Positions 1 to 7,585 of a stretch of 14,702 nt of DNA are shown here, piece after piece. The stretch is from Bacteroidota bacterium. Its GTDB lineage: Bacteria; Bacteroidota; Bacteroidia; Chitinophagales; Chitinophagaceae. How positions within the stretch are numbered: the first letter of the stretch is position 1; each line of letters opens with the position of its first letter. The notes under the pieces were generated by a model that was not told the DNA's origin, did not search any database, and saw nothing but the letters and a program-made list of their open reading frames with translations. Position numbers and translations under genes: made by a program. The DNA is taken from positions 1 through 14,702 of the forward strand of contig JAEZAY010000043.1 in assembly GCA_023427575.1 (NCBI GenBank), given 5' to 3'.

Positions 1-22
1 AGTCACAGCTATAGAATATAAC
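1..22 (+). repeat. 22-bp dispersed repeat, left copy
   Basis: The first 22 bases, beginning AGTCACAGCT and ending TATAAC, match positions 13375-13396 in the same orientation with 20 of 22 identities by eye. In both places the sequence sits next to fragments of the larger repeat described at 77-156. The window starts at this repeat, so it may extend further left. Confidence 0.6.
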
Positions 23-76
23 CCAACAGTAGTAGGACTTACGAGCTAAGAATCATTTCCCAACTGCGGTAACAAC

Positions 77-156
77 TATTTTTATTTTACGCCGTCAGTT
101 TCAATTTTCTTAACGGATTTCTTCCGAAGCCCAGGGAAATACATTTTACCCGGACA
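77..156 (+). repeat. Dispersed intergenic repeat, copy A (most complete)
   Basis: The 66-bp core at 91-156 starts GCCGTC and ends TTTTACCCGGACA. It matches the reverse complement of 13218-13283 at 60 of 66 positions by eye. The AT-rich lead at 77-90 (TTTTTATTTTAC) is shared with copy D. Inside the core, CGGA and TCCG at 114-126 can form a small hairpin. The core is followed directly by an array of 8-bp units, as in copy C. No reading frame is evident. Confidence 0.75.
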
Positions 157-161
157 CTACT

Positions 162-185
162 GATTATCACATTATCACATTATCA
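162..185 (-). repeat. Short array of 8-bp units (3 units)
   Basis: Three consecutive octamers read TGATAATG-like on the minus strand (CATTATCA on the plus strand). They are the same unit type as the arrays at 13132-13212, 13285-13348 and 13409-13440, and sit on the same side of the 66-bp core as the array next to copy C. Confidence 0.6.
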
Positions 186-187
186 CC

Positions 188-250
188 GCCCTTCGTCTCA
201 ATTTTTTGAACGGATTTCTTCCGGGGCCGACTGAATATTTACCCGGACAA
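188..250 (+). repeat. Dispersed intergenic repeat, copy B (diverged)
   Basis: A second, diverged core lies directly after the octamer array. It shares GTCTCAATTTT, GAACGGATTTCTTCCG and TTTACCCGGACAA with copy A, but the middle differs. The CGGA/TCCG hairpin is retained. The tandem A-array-B order suggests local duplication. Confidence 0.6.
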
Positions 251-268
251 TAATAATTTCTGAAATAA

Positions 269-306
269 AAAAATCCCCATGGATTCTGCATCACATGGGG
301 ATTTTT
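269..306 (-). terminator. Rho-independent terminator of sucC
   Basis: A perfect 13-bp stem is formed by AAAAATCCCCATG (269-281) and CATGGGGATTTTT (294-306), with a 12-base loop. Read leftward from sucC, the stem is followed by a T run. It lies about 20 bp beyond the sucC stop codon, which fits its use as that gene's terminator. The A/T flanks could let it work in both directions. Confidence 0.9.
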
Positions 307-326
307 AAAATTATCTTATAAAACGT

Positions 327-1541
327 TTACTCGCTAACCGCTTTGTTTACCAGTGCCGCCGCTTCGCTGAGCAGAATGGCCGACTGCACTTTCAAACCGC
401 TTTCTTCGATCAGCTTTTTCGCTTCTTCGGCATTGGTTCCCTGAAGGCGAACGATGATCGGTACATTGATGTTTCCAATGGAATGATACGCGTCTATAAC
501 GCCCTGGGCTACACGATCGCAACGAACGATGCCGCCAAAAATATTGATAAGGATTGCTTTCACCTTCGGATCTTTTAAGATGATCCGGAATCCGGCTTCC
601 ACCGTTTGTGCATTGGCGGTACCGCCTACATCCAGGAAGTTGGCCGGCTCACCGCCGCTCAGCTTGATCATATCCATGGTTGCCATTGCCAGCCCTGCAC
701 CATTCACCATACAGCCCACGTTCCCATCGAGCTTAACAAAATTCAGATTGTATTTACCGGCTTCCACTTCGGTAGGATCTTCTTCGCTCAGATCGCGCAA
801 GGCTTCCAGTTCCGGATGACGCATCATGGCATTGTCGTCGAGATTCATTTTGCAATCAACGGCAATAATCTTTTCATCAGCGGTTTTAAACAGCGGGTTG
901 ATCTCAAGAACGCTACAATCCAGTCCTACATATGCATTGTACAGATTGGTTACAAAGCGGACACAGTTTTTAAATGCCTCGCCACTCAATCCCAGGTTAA
1001 ACGCAATTTTCCGGGCCTGAAATGGTTGCAGACCTCCTGAAGGATGAACCCATTCCTTATAGATTTTTTCCGGGGTATCGTGTGCAACTTCTTCAATGTT
1101 CATACCCCCTTCGGTACTGTACATAACAACATTCTGTCCCCGGGTCCGATCCAGCAGGATAGACAGATAAAATTCCTTTACGGGATTGGCGCCTTCATAA
1201 TAAACATCCTGGGCAATCAGCACCTTATTAACCACTTTGCCGGCCGGTCCGGTTTGAAGGGTAACCAGCGTTCCCCCCAGTAAATTGGAAGCGATGGTTT
1301 TGATTTCTTCAGCGCTTTTACCAACCGCTACTCCACGTTGCTCGGTTCCTTCAATCTTACCTTTCCCTCTTCCTCCTGCATGTATCTGCGCCTTTACAAC
1401 GGCGAACTTATTGCCGTAGTTCACACGTAGATTCTTATATGCTTCTTCGGCAGCCCCGGCGGTATCCACCGGAATTCCTTCCTGTACGGGAACATTGTAT
1501 TTTTTAAGTAACTCTTTAGCCTGGTATTCGTGAAGATTCAT
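327..1541 (-). CDS. sucC: Succinyl-CoA ligase (ADP-forming), beta subunit
   Basis: This is the 404-residue beta chain of the TCA-cycle enzyme that interconverts succinyl-CoA and succinate with phosphorylation of ADP or GDP, in a complex with the alpha chain SucD. The N-terminal ATP-grasp region shows MNLHEYQAKELL, then the nucleotide-binding AVVKAQIHAGGRGKGK around residues 47-62. EINP (213-216) and D229 fit the metal-binding positions. The C-terminal CoA-ligase part shows GCMVNGAGLAMATMD (276-290) and the family signature NIFGGIVRCD (333-342). Length is normal. The ATG opens the standard MNLHEY start. No sucD lies beside it: downstream are only a terminator and repeats. It is divergent from the PNP gene. 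A TATTTTCG box at 1609-1602 on the minus strand is one base off the Bacteroidota -7 consensus, but a well-spaced -33 partner is not evident. Confidence 0.97.
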   Translation of the reverse strand: MNLHEYQAKELLKKYNVPVQEGIPVDTAGAAEEAYKNLRVNYGNKFAVVKAQIHAGGRGKGKIEGTEQRGVAVGKSAEEIKTIASNLLGGTLVTLQTGPAGKVVNKVLIAQDVYYEGANPVKEFYLSILLDRTRGQNVVMYSTEGGMNIEEVAHDTPEKIYKEWVHPSGGLQPFQARKIAFNLGLSGEAFKNCVRFVTNLYNAYVGLDCSVLEINPLFKTADEKIIAVDCKMNLDDNAMMRHPELEALRDLSEEDPTEVEAGKYNLNFVKLDGNVGCMVNGAGLAMATMDMIKLSGGEPANFLDVGGTANAQTVEAGFRIILKDPKVKAILINIFGGIVRCDRVAQGVIDAYHSIGNINVPIIVRLQGTNAEEAKKLIEESGLKVQSAILLSEAAALVNKAVSE

Positions 1542-1737
1542 TTGAAAGTGATTTTGCGTTTATTGAGAACATTTACAAACTTTCGCTCGAAAAATTTGCT
1601 GCGAAAATAGTTGATTTGCCTTGACTGGTAAAATTCAATACCGAAGCCGAATCTCGGGTCTTATAACAGGCGGGGGTCAGGATCAGGCCGGCAATAGCTG
1701 TCATTATGTTGTAAAACAAGAATCATCCAGACAGGTA

Positions 1738-1770
1738 TTGATCATTAGCGCTTGTGCAATCGTATATTTG
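1738..1770 (+). promoter_or_regulatory. Bacteroidota-type promoter of the PNP gene
   Basis: TTG at 1738-1740 and TATATTTG at 1763-1770 are 22 bp apart and match the TTG/TAnnTTTG primary sigma factor pattern of Bacteroidota. The box lies about 40 bp before the ATG at 1813. The rest of the 1542-1812 intergenic stretch holds the divergent sucC upstream region, where I see no other clear element. Confidence 0.65.
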
Positions 1771-1812
1771 CCGCTTTAATGCCGGCCTTCATTATCCCCG
1801 GCGTAAACAATT

Positions 1813-2643
1813 ATGGGTTCAATCATTCAGAAGATTCAGGAAGCAGTAGATTTTATTCGGAAGCATTATCAGGGAAGTCCGGAAACAGGGATTGTTCTGG
1901 GCAGCGGCCTTGGAAATTTTGCCTCCGAAATGGAGATCCATACCGAAATTTCATACAGCGAGATTCCGCATTTCCCGGTCTCAACAGTGGAAGGCCATGC
2001 GGGTAAAATGATTTTTGGAAAGATTGAAGGCCGCGAAGTAGTGGCCATGATGGGCCGCTTTCATTTTTACGAGGGCTATGGGCCCGCGGAAGTAGTATTT
2101 CCGATCCGCGTAATGAAAATGCTGGGGATCCGGTTGCTGCTTATATCCAATGCCGCCGGTGGCGTAAACCCCGATTTTACAGTGGGTGATCTTATGATCA
2201 TCCGCGATCATATCAGCTTTTCCATTGTAAATCCGCTGATCGGTATAAATGAACCCGAACTTGGACCACGATTTCCTGATATGAGTGAACCCTATCAGAA
2301 AGGCCTGATCCAAAAAGCAAAATCCATCGCCTCCGAATTAAATATCGATGTGCATGAAGGCGTTTATTATGGAGTTACGGGTCCTACATTCGAAACCAGG
2401 GCCGAATATTTGCTGATCCATAAAATGGGCGGTGATGCCGTGGGGATGAGTACGGTGCAGGAAGTGATTGTTGCCGCACATATGGGATTACCGGTATTCG
2501 CCATCAGCATTATAACGGATATCGGTATCCGTGAAGATGATAACAGGATAACGCATGAAGAAGTGCTGGAGGCGGCCGCGGCGGCGGAACCCAAACTGGC
2601 TGCGATATTCCGGCAGATGATTGCTACAGCTTCATGGGATTAA
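1813..2643 (+). CDS. punA: Purine nucleoside phosphorylase (trimeric PNP/MTAP family)
   Basis: This 276-residue cytoplasmic purine-salvage enzyme splits purine nucleosides with phosphate into base and ribose-1-phosphate. Family motifs are in order: VLGSGLGNF with phosphate-binding S31, GRFHFYEGY with R82, H84 and Y86, LLISNAAGGVNPDF, then GPTFETRAEYL with the purine-contacting E194, and VGMSTVQEVIVA. The residue aligned with Asn243 of human PNP is D236 (SIITDIG), discussed in the findings. Length is typical of the trimeric family. The start gives the normal N terminus, and a promoter lies upstream. The porin gene follows after 63 bp with no terminator visible between them, so the two may be co-transcribed. 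The symbol punA is by family; deoD is used for the unrelated hexameric type. Confidence 0.93.
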   Translation: MGSIIQKIQEAVDFIRKHYQGSPETGIVLGSGLGNFASEMEIHTEISYSEIPHFPVSTVEGHAGKMIFGKIEGREVVAMMGRFHFYEGYGPAEVVFPIRVMKMLGIRLLLISNAAGGVNPDFTVGDLMIIRDHISFSIVNPLIGINEPELGPRFPDMSEPYQKGLIQKAKSIASELNIDVHEGVYYGVTGPTFETRAEYLLIHKMGGDAVGMSTVQEVIVAAHMGLPVFAISIITDIGIREDDNRITHEEVLEAAAAAEPKLAAIFRQMIATASWD

Positions 2644-2706
2644 CGTTTTAATAAGATCTGCCCTTCATAATTATCATAAATTGAAATCGTTTTTATTTTA
2701 CCATTT

Positions 2707-4713
2707 GTGCAGAAATTCCGAGTCCTGATATCATTGGTTGCAGCATGCTGGTTTCTCTCGCTTATGCAGGCGCAGGCCCAGGCCGATCCAATGCGCCGGA
2801 TGCAGGGCATGGGCAGATCCGGCCAATCGGGTACCACTGATAGTCTGCAGAGAAGAACCGGGCTTGAAGATTCTATTACCATTCGCTTTCGGTACCTCGA
2901 TTCCACGCGGATGCAGTTTTTTGATTCCAGTCTTTCCGATTTTTCACGTCGGTATCCGTCGCCCTGGAATTATGTAAACCTGGGAAATACGGGTACTGCG
3001 GCCAGAAATCTTTTATTCGAACCCAATTTAAAGTCGGGATGGGATCATGGGTTTCATTCTTTTGATCTATATAATTTTACGCCGGAAGAAACCCGGTTTT
3101 ATAATACCACGCGCCCCTATTCAGAAATAGGCTATGTCCTGGGCAGCCAGGTGGAACAAATGATCAATCTGATTCATACGCAGAATATCATGCCCAACTG
3201 GAATATGGCGCTTCAGTACCGACTGATCAATGCCCCCGGATTTTTTCTGAATCAGAATTCAAATCACAATAATTATCGCCTCAGCTCCTGGTACCAGTCG
3301 AAAAACAAACGGTATCAGAATCAGGTGATACTGATCGGAAATAAATTGCAGGTAAGTGAAAACGGCGGCATCCGCGATACCGCCAATTACCTCGATGATC
3401 CTGCTTATGCCGAACGAAGTACCATTCCCACCTACCTCGGACCGGACACAAGGAGTCGGAATGTTTTTAACTCCAATATCAATACGGGTACCAAATACAC
3501 CAATGCCACCTATATGATGCGGCAGCAGTATGATATTGGTCAGAAGGATTCAATTGTTACCGACTCATCGGTAATTCCGTTATTTTATCCGCGGCTCCGG
3601 CTGGAGCACACCATTTCTTACAATACATACAAGTATCGTTTTACCGATGACCAGGTGGATACATCTTATTACAGGCCCCGCTATCATCTGAATGATACGC
3701 TGAGGCTTTTTCGACAGGACCACTGGCGGGTGTTAAGCAATGATTTTTCGTTTTATACTTTTCCCGATGCCAAAAACCCGCAGCAATTTTTTAAAGCAGG
3801 GGCCACTATCCAGAATTTATCGGGAAGCTTTGATACCGGACTGGTGAAGGCAACCGGATTCAATTTTTTTCTGCATGGCGAATACCGCAACAAAACCCGC
3901 AATCAGAAATGGGATATCGAAGCACTGGGTAATTTTTATGCAGGTGGCTTCAATGCCGGCGACTACGATGCGTATATCAGTCTGAAACGTTTAATAAGTC
4001 CGAAGATCGGATACCTGCAGGCAGGGTTCCAGAATGTAAGCCGAACCCCGTCATTTACCTTCGATAATCGCAGCAGCTTTTATCTCAGCGACCGACCCGA
4101 TGATTTTAAAAAAGAAAATACGATCCATATTTTCGGATCTCTTGATCAGCCGCGTTTCAGGCTGAAACTGACCGCGGGCTATTTCCTGGTGAGCAACTAT
4201 ACTTATTTCCGCGACTACTATGTTCCGGATCAGTCATCAGCCATTTTTAATGTGCTGAGGCTGGGCGCCGAAAAGCAGTTTTCGCTGGGCCGCCGTTTTA
4301 ACTGGCGCACCTGGATCCTGCTGCAGCAAAAGGCGGGCGATGCACCGGTTAATCTCCCCTTGTTTATTACACGCAACCAGTTCGCCTATGAAGGAAACCT
4401 GGGTTTTAAAAATCTTCAATTAAGTACCGGACTTGAGTTCCGGTATTTCACCCCCTATAAAGCAAGCGCATATTCACCGCTAACGGGTCAGTTCTTCTAT
4501 CAGGATTCCGCGACGGTACGCATGAAGCTTCCCGAAATCACCGCTTTTATGAATTTCCGCATCCGCAGTTTTACCGCCTATTTGCGGGTTGAAAATTTGA
4601 ATTCCTACAGCTTCAGCAGGGGCGGCTTCGTCAACAACAATGTGCTTACACTGGGCTATCCTTCACCAGGAATGGTAATCCGGCTGGGTATTTTCTGGAG
4701 TTTCGTTAACTAA
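2707..4713 (+). CDS. Putative porin, Porin_10-like outer-membrane beta-barrel protein
   Basis: The 668-residue protein begins with a Sec signal peptide (MQKFRVLISLVAACWFLSL, then AQAQA), followed by a low-complexity Gln/Gly/Met segment. The body is rich in aromatic and alternating polar residues, as in a beta-barrel, with the run LLFEPNLKSGWDHGFHSFDLYNF around residue 100 and many N/Y/F strands up to the terminal GIFWSFVN. It resembles the Bacteroidota 'putative porin' family often found beside PNP, which is recalled knowledge. GTG at 2707 is the only usable in-frame start after a stop at 2677-2679; later ATGs would remove the signal peptide. The GTG overlaps a TTTG that looks like part of a -7 box, so the initiation signal is unclear. 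The transported substrate cannot be read from the sequence. No terminator is visible after the stop. Confidence 0.85.
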   Translation: MQKFRVLISLVAACWFLSLMQAQAQADPMRRMQGMGRSGQSGTTDSLQRRTGLEDSITIRFRYLDSTRMQFFDSSLSDFSRRYPSPWNYVNLGNTGTAARNLLFEPNLKSGWDHGFHSFDLYNFTPEETRFYNTTRPYSEIGYVLGSQVEQMINLIHTQNIMPNWNMALQYRLINAPGFFLNQNSNHNNYRLSSWYQSKNKRYQNQVILIGNKLQVSENGGIRDTANYLDDPAYAERSTIPTYLGPDTRSRNVFNSNINTGTKYTNATYMMRQQYDIGQKDSIVTDSSVIPLFYPRLRLEHTISYNTYKYRFTDDQVDTSYYRPRYHLNDTLRLFRQDHWRVLSNDFSFYTFPDAKNPQQFFKAGATIQNLSGSFDTGLVKATGFNFFLHGEYRNKTRNQKWDIEALGNFYAGGFNAGDYDAYISLKRLISPKIGYLQAGFQNVSRTPSFTFDNRSSFYLSDRPDDFKKENTIHIFGSLDQPRFRLKLTAGYFLVSNYTYFRDYYVPDQSSAIFNVLRLGAEKQFSLGRRFNWRTWILLQQKAGDAPVNLPLFITRNQFAYEGNLGFKNLQLSTGLEFRYFTPYKASAYSPLTGQFFYQDSATVRMKLPEITAFMNFRIRSFTAYLRVENLNSYSFSRGGFVNNNVLTLGYPSPGMVIRLGIFWSFVN

Positions 4714-4766
4714 TTTCTTTAGAAATAGAGGCCTCCGCATGCCATGGTAACGCGGGGACTAAATTT

Positions 4767-4796
4767 TTGCGCACCTCATTTATTTTACTACATTTG
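4767..4796 (+). promoter_or_regulatory. Promoter of the TonB receptor/metal-efflux operon
   Basis: TTG at 4767-4769 (within TTTTTG) and TACATTTG at 4789-4796 are 19 bp apart, an excellent fit to the Bacteroidota TTG-N19-TAnnTTTG promoter. The expected start of transcription is about 4801-4804, leaving a leader of about 25 bases before the ATG at 4828. The box overlaps the palindrome at 4794-4817. Confidence 0.8.
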
Positions 4797-4817
4797 TCTA
4801 AATATAAATTTAGACAA
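4794..4817 (+). promoter_or_regulatory. Palindromic operator over the transcription start
   Basis: The arms TTGTCTAAAT (4794-4803) and ATTTAGACAA (4808-4817) are perfect reverse complements, with a 4-bp spacer. The site overlaps the last bases of the -7 box and covers the expected start site, the classic position for a dimeric repressor. The regulator is unknown. The half-site contains TTTAGAC, which recalls DtxR/MntR-type half-sites, but the arms face the opposite way to the SirR/MntR-type boxes I remember. No regulator gene lies in the window. Confidence 0.75.
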
Positions 4818-4827
4818 GCCTAAAAAT

Positions 4828-7116
4828 ATGCGTTCGTTTTATAGTTTTGTTGTTTTGTTTCTATTGAATCATCTTGTTGCATCTGCACAGGTGATTATTG
4901 TTGTTACAGATCAAAAAACAAAAGATCCGGTATCTCATGCCAGTTTTCGGATTGACCGGAAAAAGGCCGGCAATGCCGACCGGTATGGGCGGATCGATCT
5001 GGTGATTGATTCTGACTCCACGCCGGTTTTTATCAGTGCCACAGGATATCGGAATGATACCATTTATGCCAGCCCCGCAGATACTGTTATCCTGGTGGAA
5101 CTGGACTTATCGGAAGATGTATTAGGGGAAGTTGTGGTTACCGGAACCATGCGTACGGTCTTGCGTAGTTCAAGTCCGGTGCCGGTTGAATTGTACACGC
5201 CCGCTTTCTTCATGAAAAATCCCACGCCCAATTTATTTGATGCTCTGCAAATGATCAACGGAGTTCGGCCTCAGTTAAACTGCAATGTTTGCAATACCGG
5301 TGATATTCATATTAATGGACTGGAAGGACCTTATACGATGATCCTGATCGATGGAATGCCGATTGTGAGCAGTCTGGCTTCAGTGTATGGATTGTCGGGG
5401 ATCCCTAATTCCATGATTGAAAGAGTGGAGTTGGTGAAAGGACCGGCTTCCTCTTTATATGGGTCGGAAGCCATTGGCGGACTTATCAATGTGATCACAA
5501 AAAATCCGGCCCGGGCGCCGCTTTTTTCGGCCGATATTTCCAATACAAGCTGGAATGAAATTTCCGCCGATTTGGGTATGAAGTTCCGGACCGGAAAAAA
5601 ATCTTCCGCCTTACTGGGCATTAACTACTATTACGCTAACAGCCCCCGCGATCTGAACCACGATCATTTTACAGATCTGACGCTTCAACACCGGATTTCA
5701 TTATTCAATAAAATAAGCTGGGAAAGAAAAAAATCCCGACAGGCGAACCTGGCTATCCGGTACAACTATGAAGATCGCTGGGGGGGCGACATGCGCTGGA
5801 ATAAATCGTTCCGGGGAGGAGACAGTTTGTATGGTGAAAGTATATATACCTCAAGGATTGAACTGATCGGAAATTATCAGCTTCCCACCAGTTCCAAATG
5901 GACTTTGTCCTATTCCTTTAATGATCATATGCAGCGATCGGCCTATGGCACGATGCTGTTTAATGCGGTTCAGCGAACCGGTTTCGCGCAACTGATCCAT
6001 GAAAAAGAAATCGGTGCGCATAATCTGCTGGGCGGGATGGTGGGCCGGTTGAACTATTACGATGATAATACGGTAGCTACCCTCGATACTTTACACCGGC
6101 GCAATAAGCCCGACCAGGTCTTTCTTCCCGGCATTTTTATCCAGGATGAAATGGAATTAAACATTCGGCATTTATTGCTGCTGGGGCTGCGGAACGACTA
6201 TGATCGCCGGCACGGAAATATTTTTACGCCGAGAGTGGCATATAAATATAGTTTTCCAAATTCGGATCTCCTGCGGATCAATGCAGGAACCGGATTTCGG
6301 GTCGTGAATCTTTTCACCGAAGACCATGCTGCGCTTACTGGTGCCCGTGAGGTGGTGGTCCGGAACCGGCTGAAGCCGGAAAAAAGTTATAATCTCAACC
6401 TGAACTATCTGAAAAAAATTCAAACTGAAAAAGGATGGGTGCACCTGGATCTATCGGCCTGGTACACGCATTTTACGAACCGGATCCTGCCCGACTATCT
6501 CAGCAATCCCAACCAGATCATTTATGATAATCTAAAAGGATATTCCATATCCAAGGGAATCAGCGCAAACGCCGAAATGGGATTCACTAGTTCATTACGG
6601 TTAACCATTGGCGGTACGCTGATGGATGTAAATCTGCACTCCAGAAATGAGACCGGCAAATCGGTTCGCAGCCGCCAGCTTCTGACAGAAAACTGGACCG
6701 GCACCTGGACCATTTCCTATAGTTTCCGAAAACCGGGGCTTGTGCTTGATTATACCGGGAATATTTATGGTCCCATGCTGCTGCCCGTTCTTTCCGATCT
6801 CGATCCGCGGGCTAAAATTTCGCCGGTCTGGAGCATTCAGAATCTTCAGCTCACCAAAAAATGGAATTCCCGTTTTCAGGTTTATGGCGGAGTTAAAAAC
6901 CTGCTGAACTGGACCCCTGCGAAAAACGCTCCGTTTCTGATTGCCCGATCCTTTGATCCTTTTGATAAACAGGTTCAGTTTGACGCCGGAGGGCAGCCAG
7001 TATCCACGCCCGGGAATCCGTATGCCCTCAGTTTTGATCCGAACTATGTATATGCGCCAAACCAGGGAATCCGGATTTTTGCCGGAATCCGGTACAATGT
7101 GGAAAGAAGCCATTGA
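4828..7116 (+). CDS. TonB-dependent outer-membrane receptor of a heavy-metal locus
   Basis: The start is set at ATG 4828 (MRSFYSF), giving 762 residues. An earlier in-frame ATG at 4744 would place the promoter and palindrome inside the gene and bury the signal peptide. Order: signal peptide ending ASAQ (about 1-22); carboxypeptidase-regulatory-like beta-sandwich (about 23-105); plug domain with LIDGMPIVSSLASVYGLSGI and the plug signature IERVELVKGPASSLYGSEAI, ending GGLINVITKNP; then a 22-strand-type barrel to the C terminus. The plug contains C152-x-x-C155 before DIHINGLEGPY, which could bind a soft metal. It would import a ligand using TonB energy. Its position as first gene of the pump operon suggests a metal or metal complex, by inference. 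A run of seven G lies near 5780, in frame. Confidence 0.92.
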   Translation: MRSFYSFVVLFLLNHLVASAQVIIVVTDQKTKDPVSHASFRIDRKKAGNADRYGRIDLVIDSDSTPVFISATGYRNDTIYASPADTVILVELDLSEDVLGEVVVTGTMRTVLRSSSPVPVELYTPAFFMKNPTPNLFDALQMINGVRPQLNCNVCNTGDIHINGLEGPYTMILIDGMPIVSSLASVYGLSGIPNSMIERVELVKGPASSLYGSEAIGGLINVITKNPARAPLFSADISNTSWNEISADLGMKFRTGKKSSALLGINYYYANSPRDLNHDHFTDLTLQHRISLFNKISWERKKSRQANLAIRYNYEDRWGGDMRWNKSFRGGDSLYGESIYTSRIELIGNYQLPTSSKWTLSYSFNDHMQRSAYGTMLFNAVQRTGFAQLIHEKEIGAHNLLGGMVGRLNYYDDNTVATLDTLHRRNKPDQVFLPGIFIQDEMELNIRHLLLLGLRNDYDRRHGNIFTPRVAYKYSFPNSDLLRINAGTGFRVVNLFTEDHAALTGAREVVVRNRLKPEKSYNLNLNYLKKIQTEKGWVHLDLSAWYTHFTNRILPDYLSNPNQIIYDNLKGYSISKGISANAEMGFTSSLRLTIGGTLMDVNLHSRNETGKSVRSRQLLTENWTGTWTISYSFRKPGLVLDYTGNIYGPMLLPVLSDLDPRAKISPVWSIQNLQLTKKWNSRFQVYGGVKNLLNWTPAKNAPFLIARSFDPFDKQVQFDAGGQPVSTPGNPYALSFDPNYVYAPNQGIRIFAGIRYNVERSH

Positions 7117-7139
7117 TTCGGCCGTAAATCTTTTGTTCA

Positions 7140-7147
7140 TATATTTG
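7140..7147 (+). promoter_or_regulatory. Possible internal -7 box before the small ORF
   Basis: TATATTTG fits TAnnTTTG exactly. The nearest upstream TTG (7113-7115) is 24 bp away, slightly long. The GTG start at 7152 is only five bases after the box, so a transcript from here would be essentially leaderless. It may simply be a chance match inside the operon. Confidence 0.3.
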
Positions 7148-7151
7148 CGGG

Positions 7152-7532
7152 GTGAAACGCCGGCTAACGCTCATATTACTGGCCCTTTACCTGTTTTCAT
7201 TTTCAGAATTCTCGCAGCTTTTGAAAATGCCTGTTCTGGTACAGCATTTTATTGAGCACCGTCAGTTTGATCCTTCCACTACCTTTTGGGATTTTATCCG
7301 CGAACATTATAACGGGAAATTTGAGGTAGACGAAGATTATGAGAGAGACAATCAGTTACCATTCCGCACCTCGGATTATGTAGCTCATTCCATCACTATT
7401 TCAGAAGTTCCCGAAAGCATCCGGATCGACCGCAGTTATATTCCCCTCGAAAGCGGTTATGTTATCAAAAATGATGAAGACCATCTCTCCGGTCTGATTG
7501 TCGAGATCTGGCAACCTCCCCGAATTAGCTGA
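7152..7532 (+). CDS. Small exported protein of unknown function in the metal-efflux operon
   Basis: The 126-residue product starts with KRR followed by a hydrophobic stretch (LTLILLALYLFSF), a signal peptide or N-terminal anchor, so it should act in the envelope. I do not recognise a named domain. Visible features are LLKMPVLVQHFIEHR around residues 23-37, an acidic segment EVDEDYERDNQLPFR, and a C-terminal IWQPPRIS. I recall similar small unnamed proteins next to CusA-type pumps in Bacteroidota. His and acidic residues would suit metal handling, but this is conjecture. GTG is taken as the start because the only later Met (residue 26) would lose the hydrophobic segment. It lies 35 bp after the receptor and 53 bp before the pump gene, consistent with one operon. 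Confidence 0.75.
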   Translation: MKRRLTLILLALYLFSFSEFSQLLKMPVLVQHFIEHRQFDPSTTFWDFIREHYNGKFEVDEDYERDNQLPFRTSDYVAHSITISEVPESIRIDRSYIPLESGYVIKNDEDHLSGLIVEIWQPPRIS

Positions 7533-7585
7533 GAATACCACTGTTATTCCATCTATTTTTTTGATCCAGAATCAAGTTATTTGTT

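Noticed and set aside
606..1040. 144-codon ORF opposite sucC
   Set aside because: It is a shadow on the reverse strand of a clearly conserved gene, with no family resemblance.
4744..4827. Longer start for the TonB receptor at 4744
   Set aside because: It would place the promoter and palindrome inside the coding region and put 28 residues before the signal peptide.
5780..5786. Seven-G tract in the receptor gene as a phase-variation switch
   Set aside because: The tract is short, in frame, and encodes a natural-looking Trp-Gly-Gly. There is no evidence of length variation.
6601..7140. 179-codon ORF opposite the receptor gene
   Set aside because: Antisense shadow of the beta-barrel coding sequence; the sequence looks non-protein-like.
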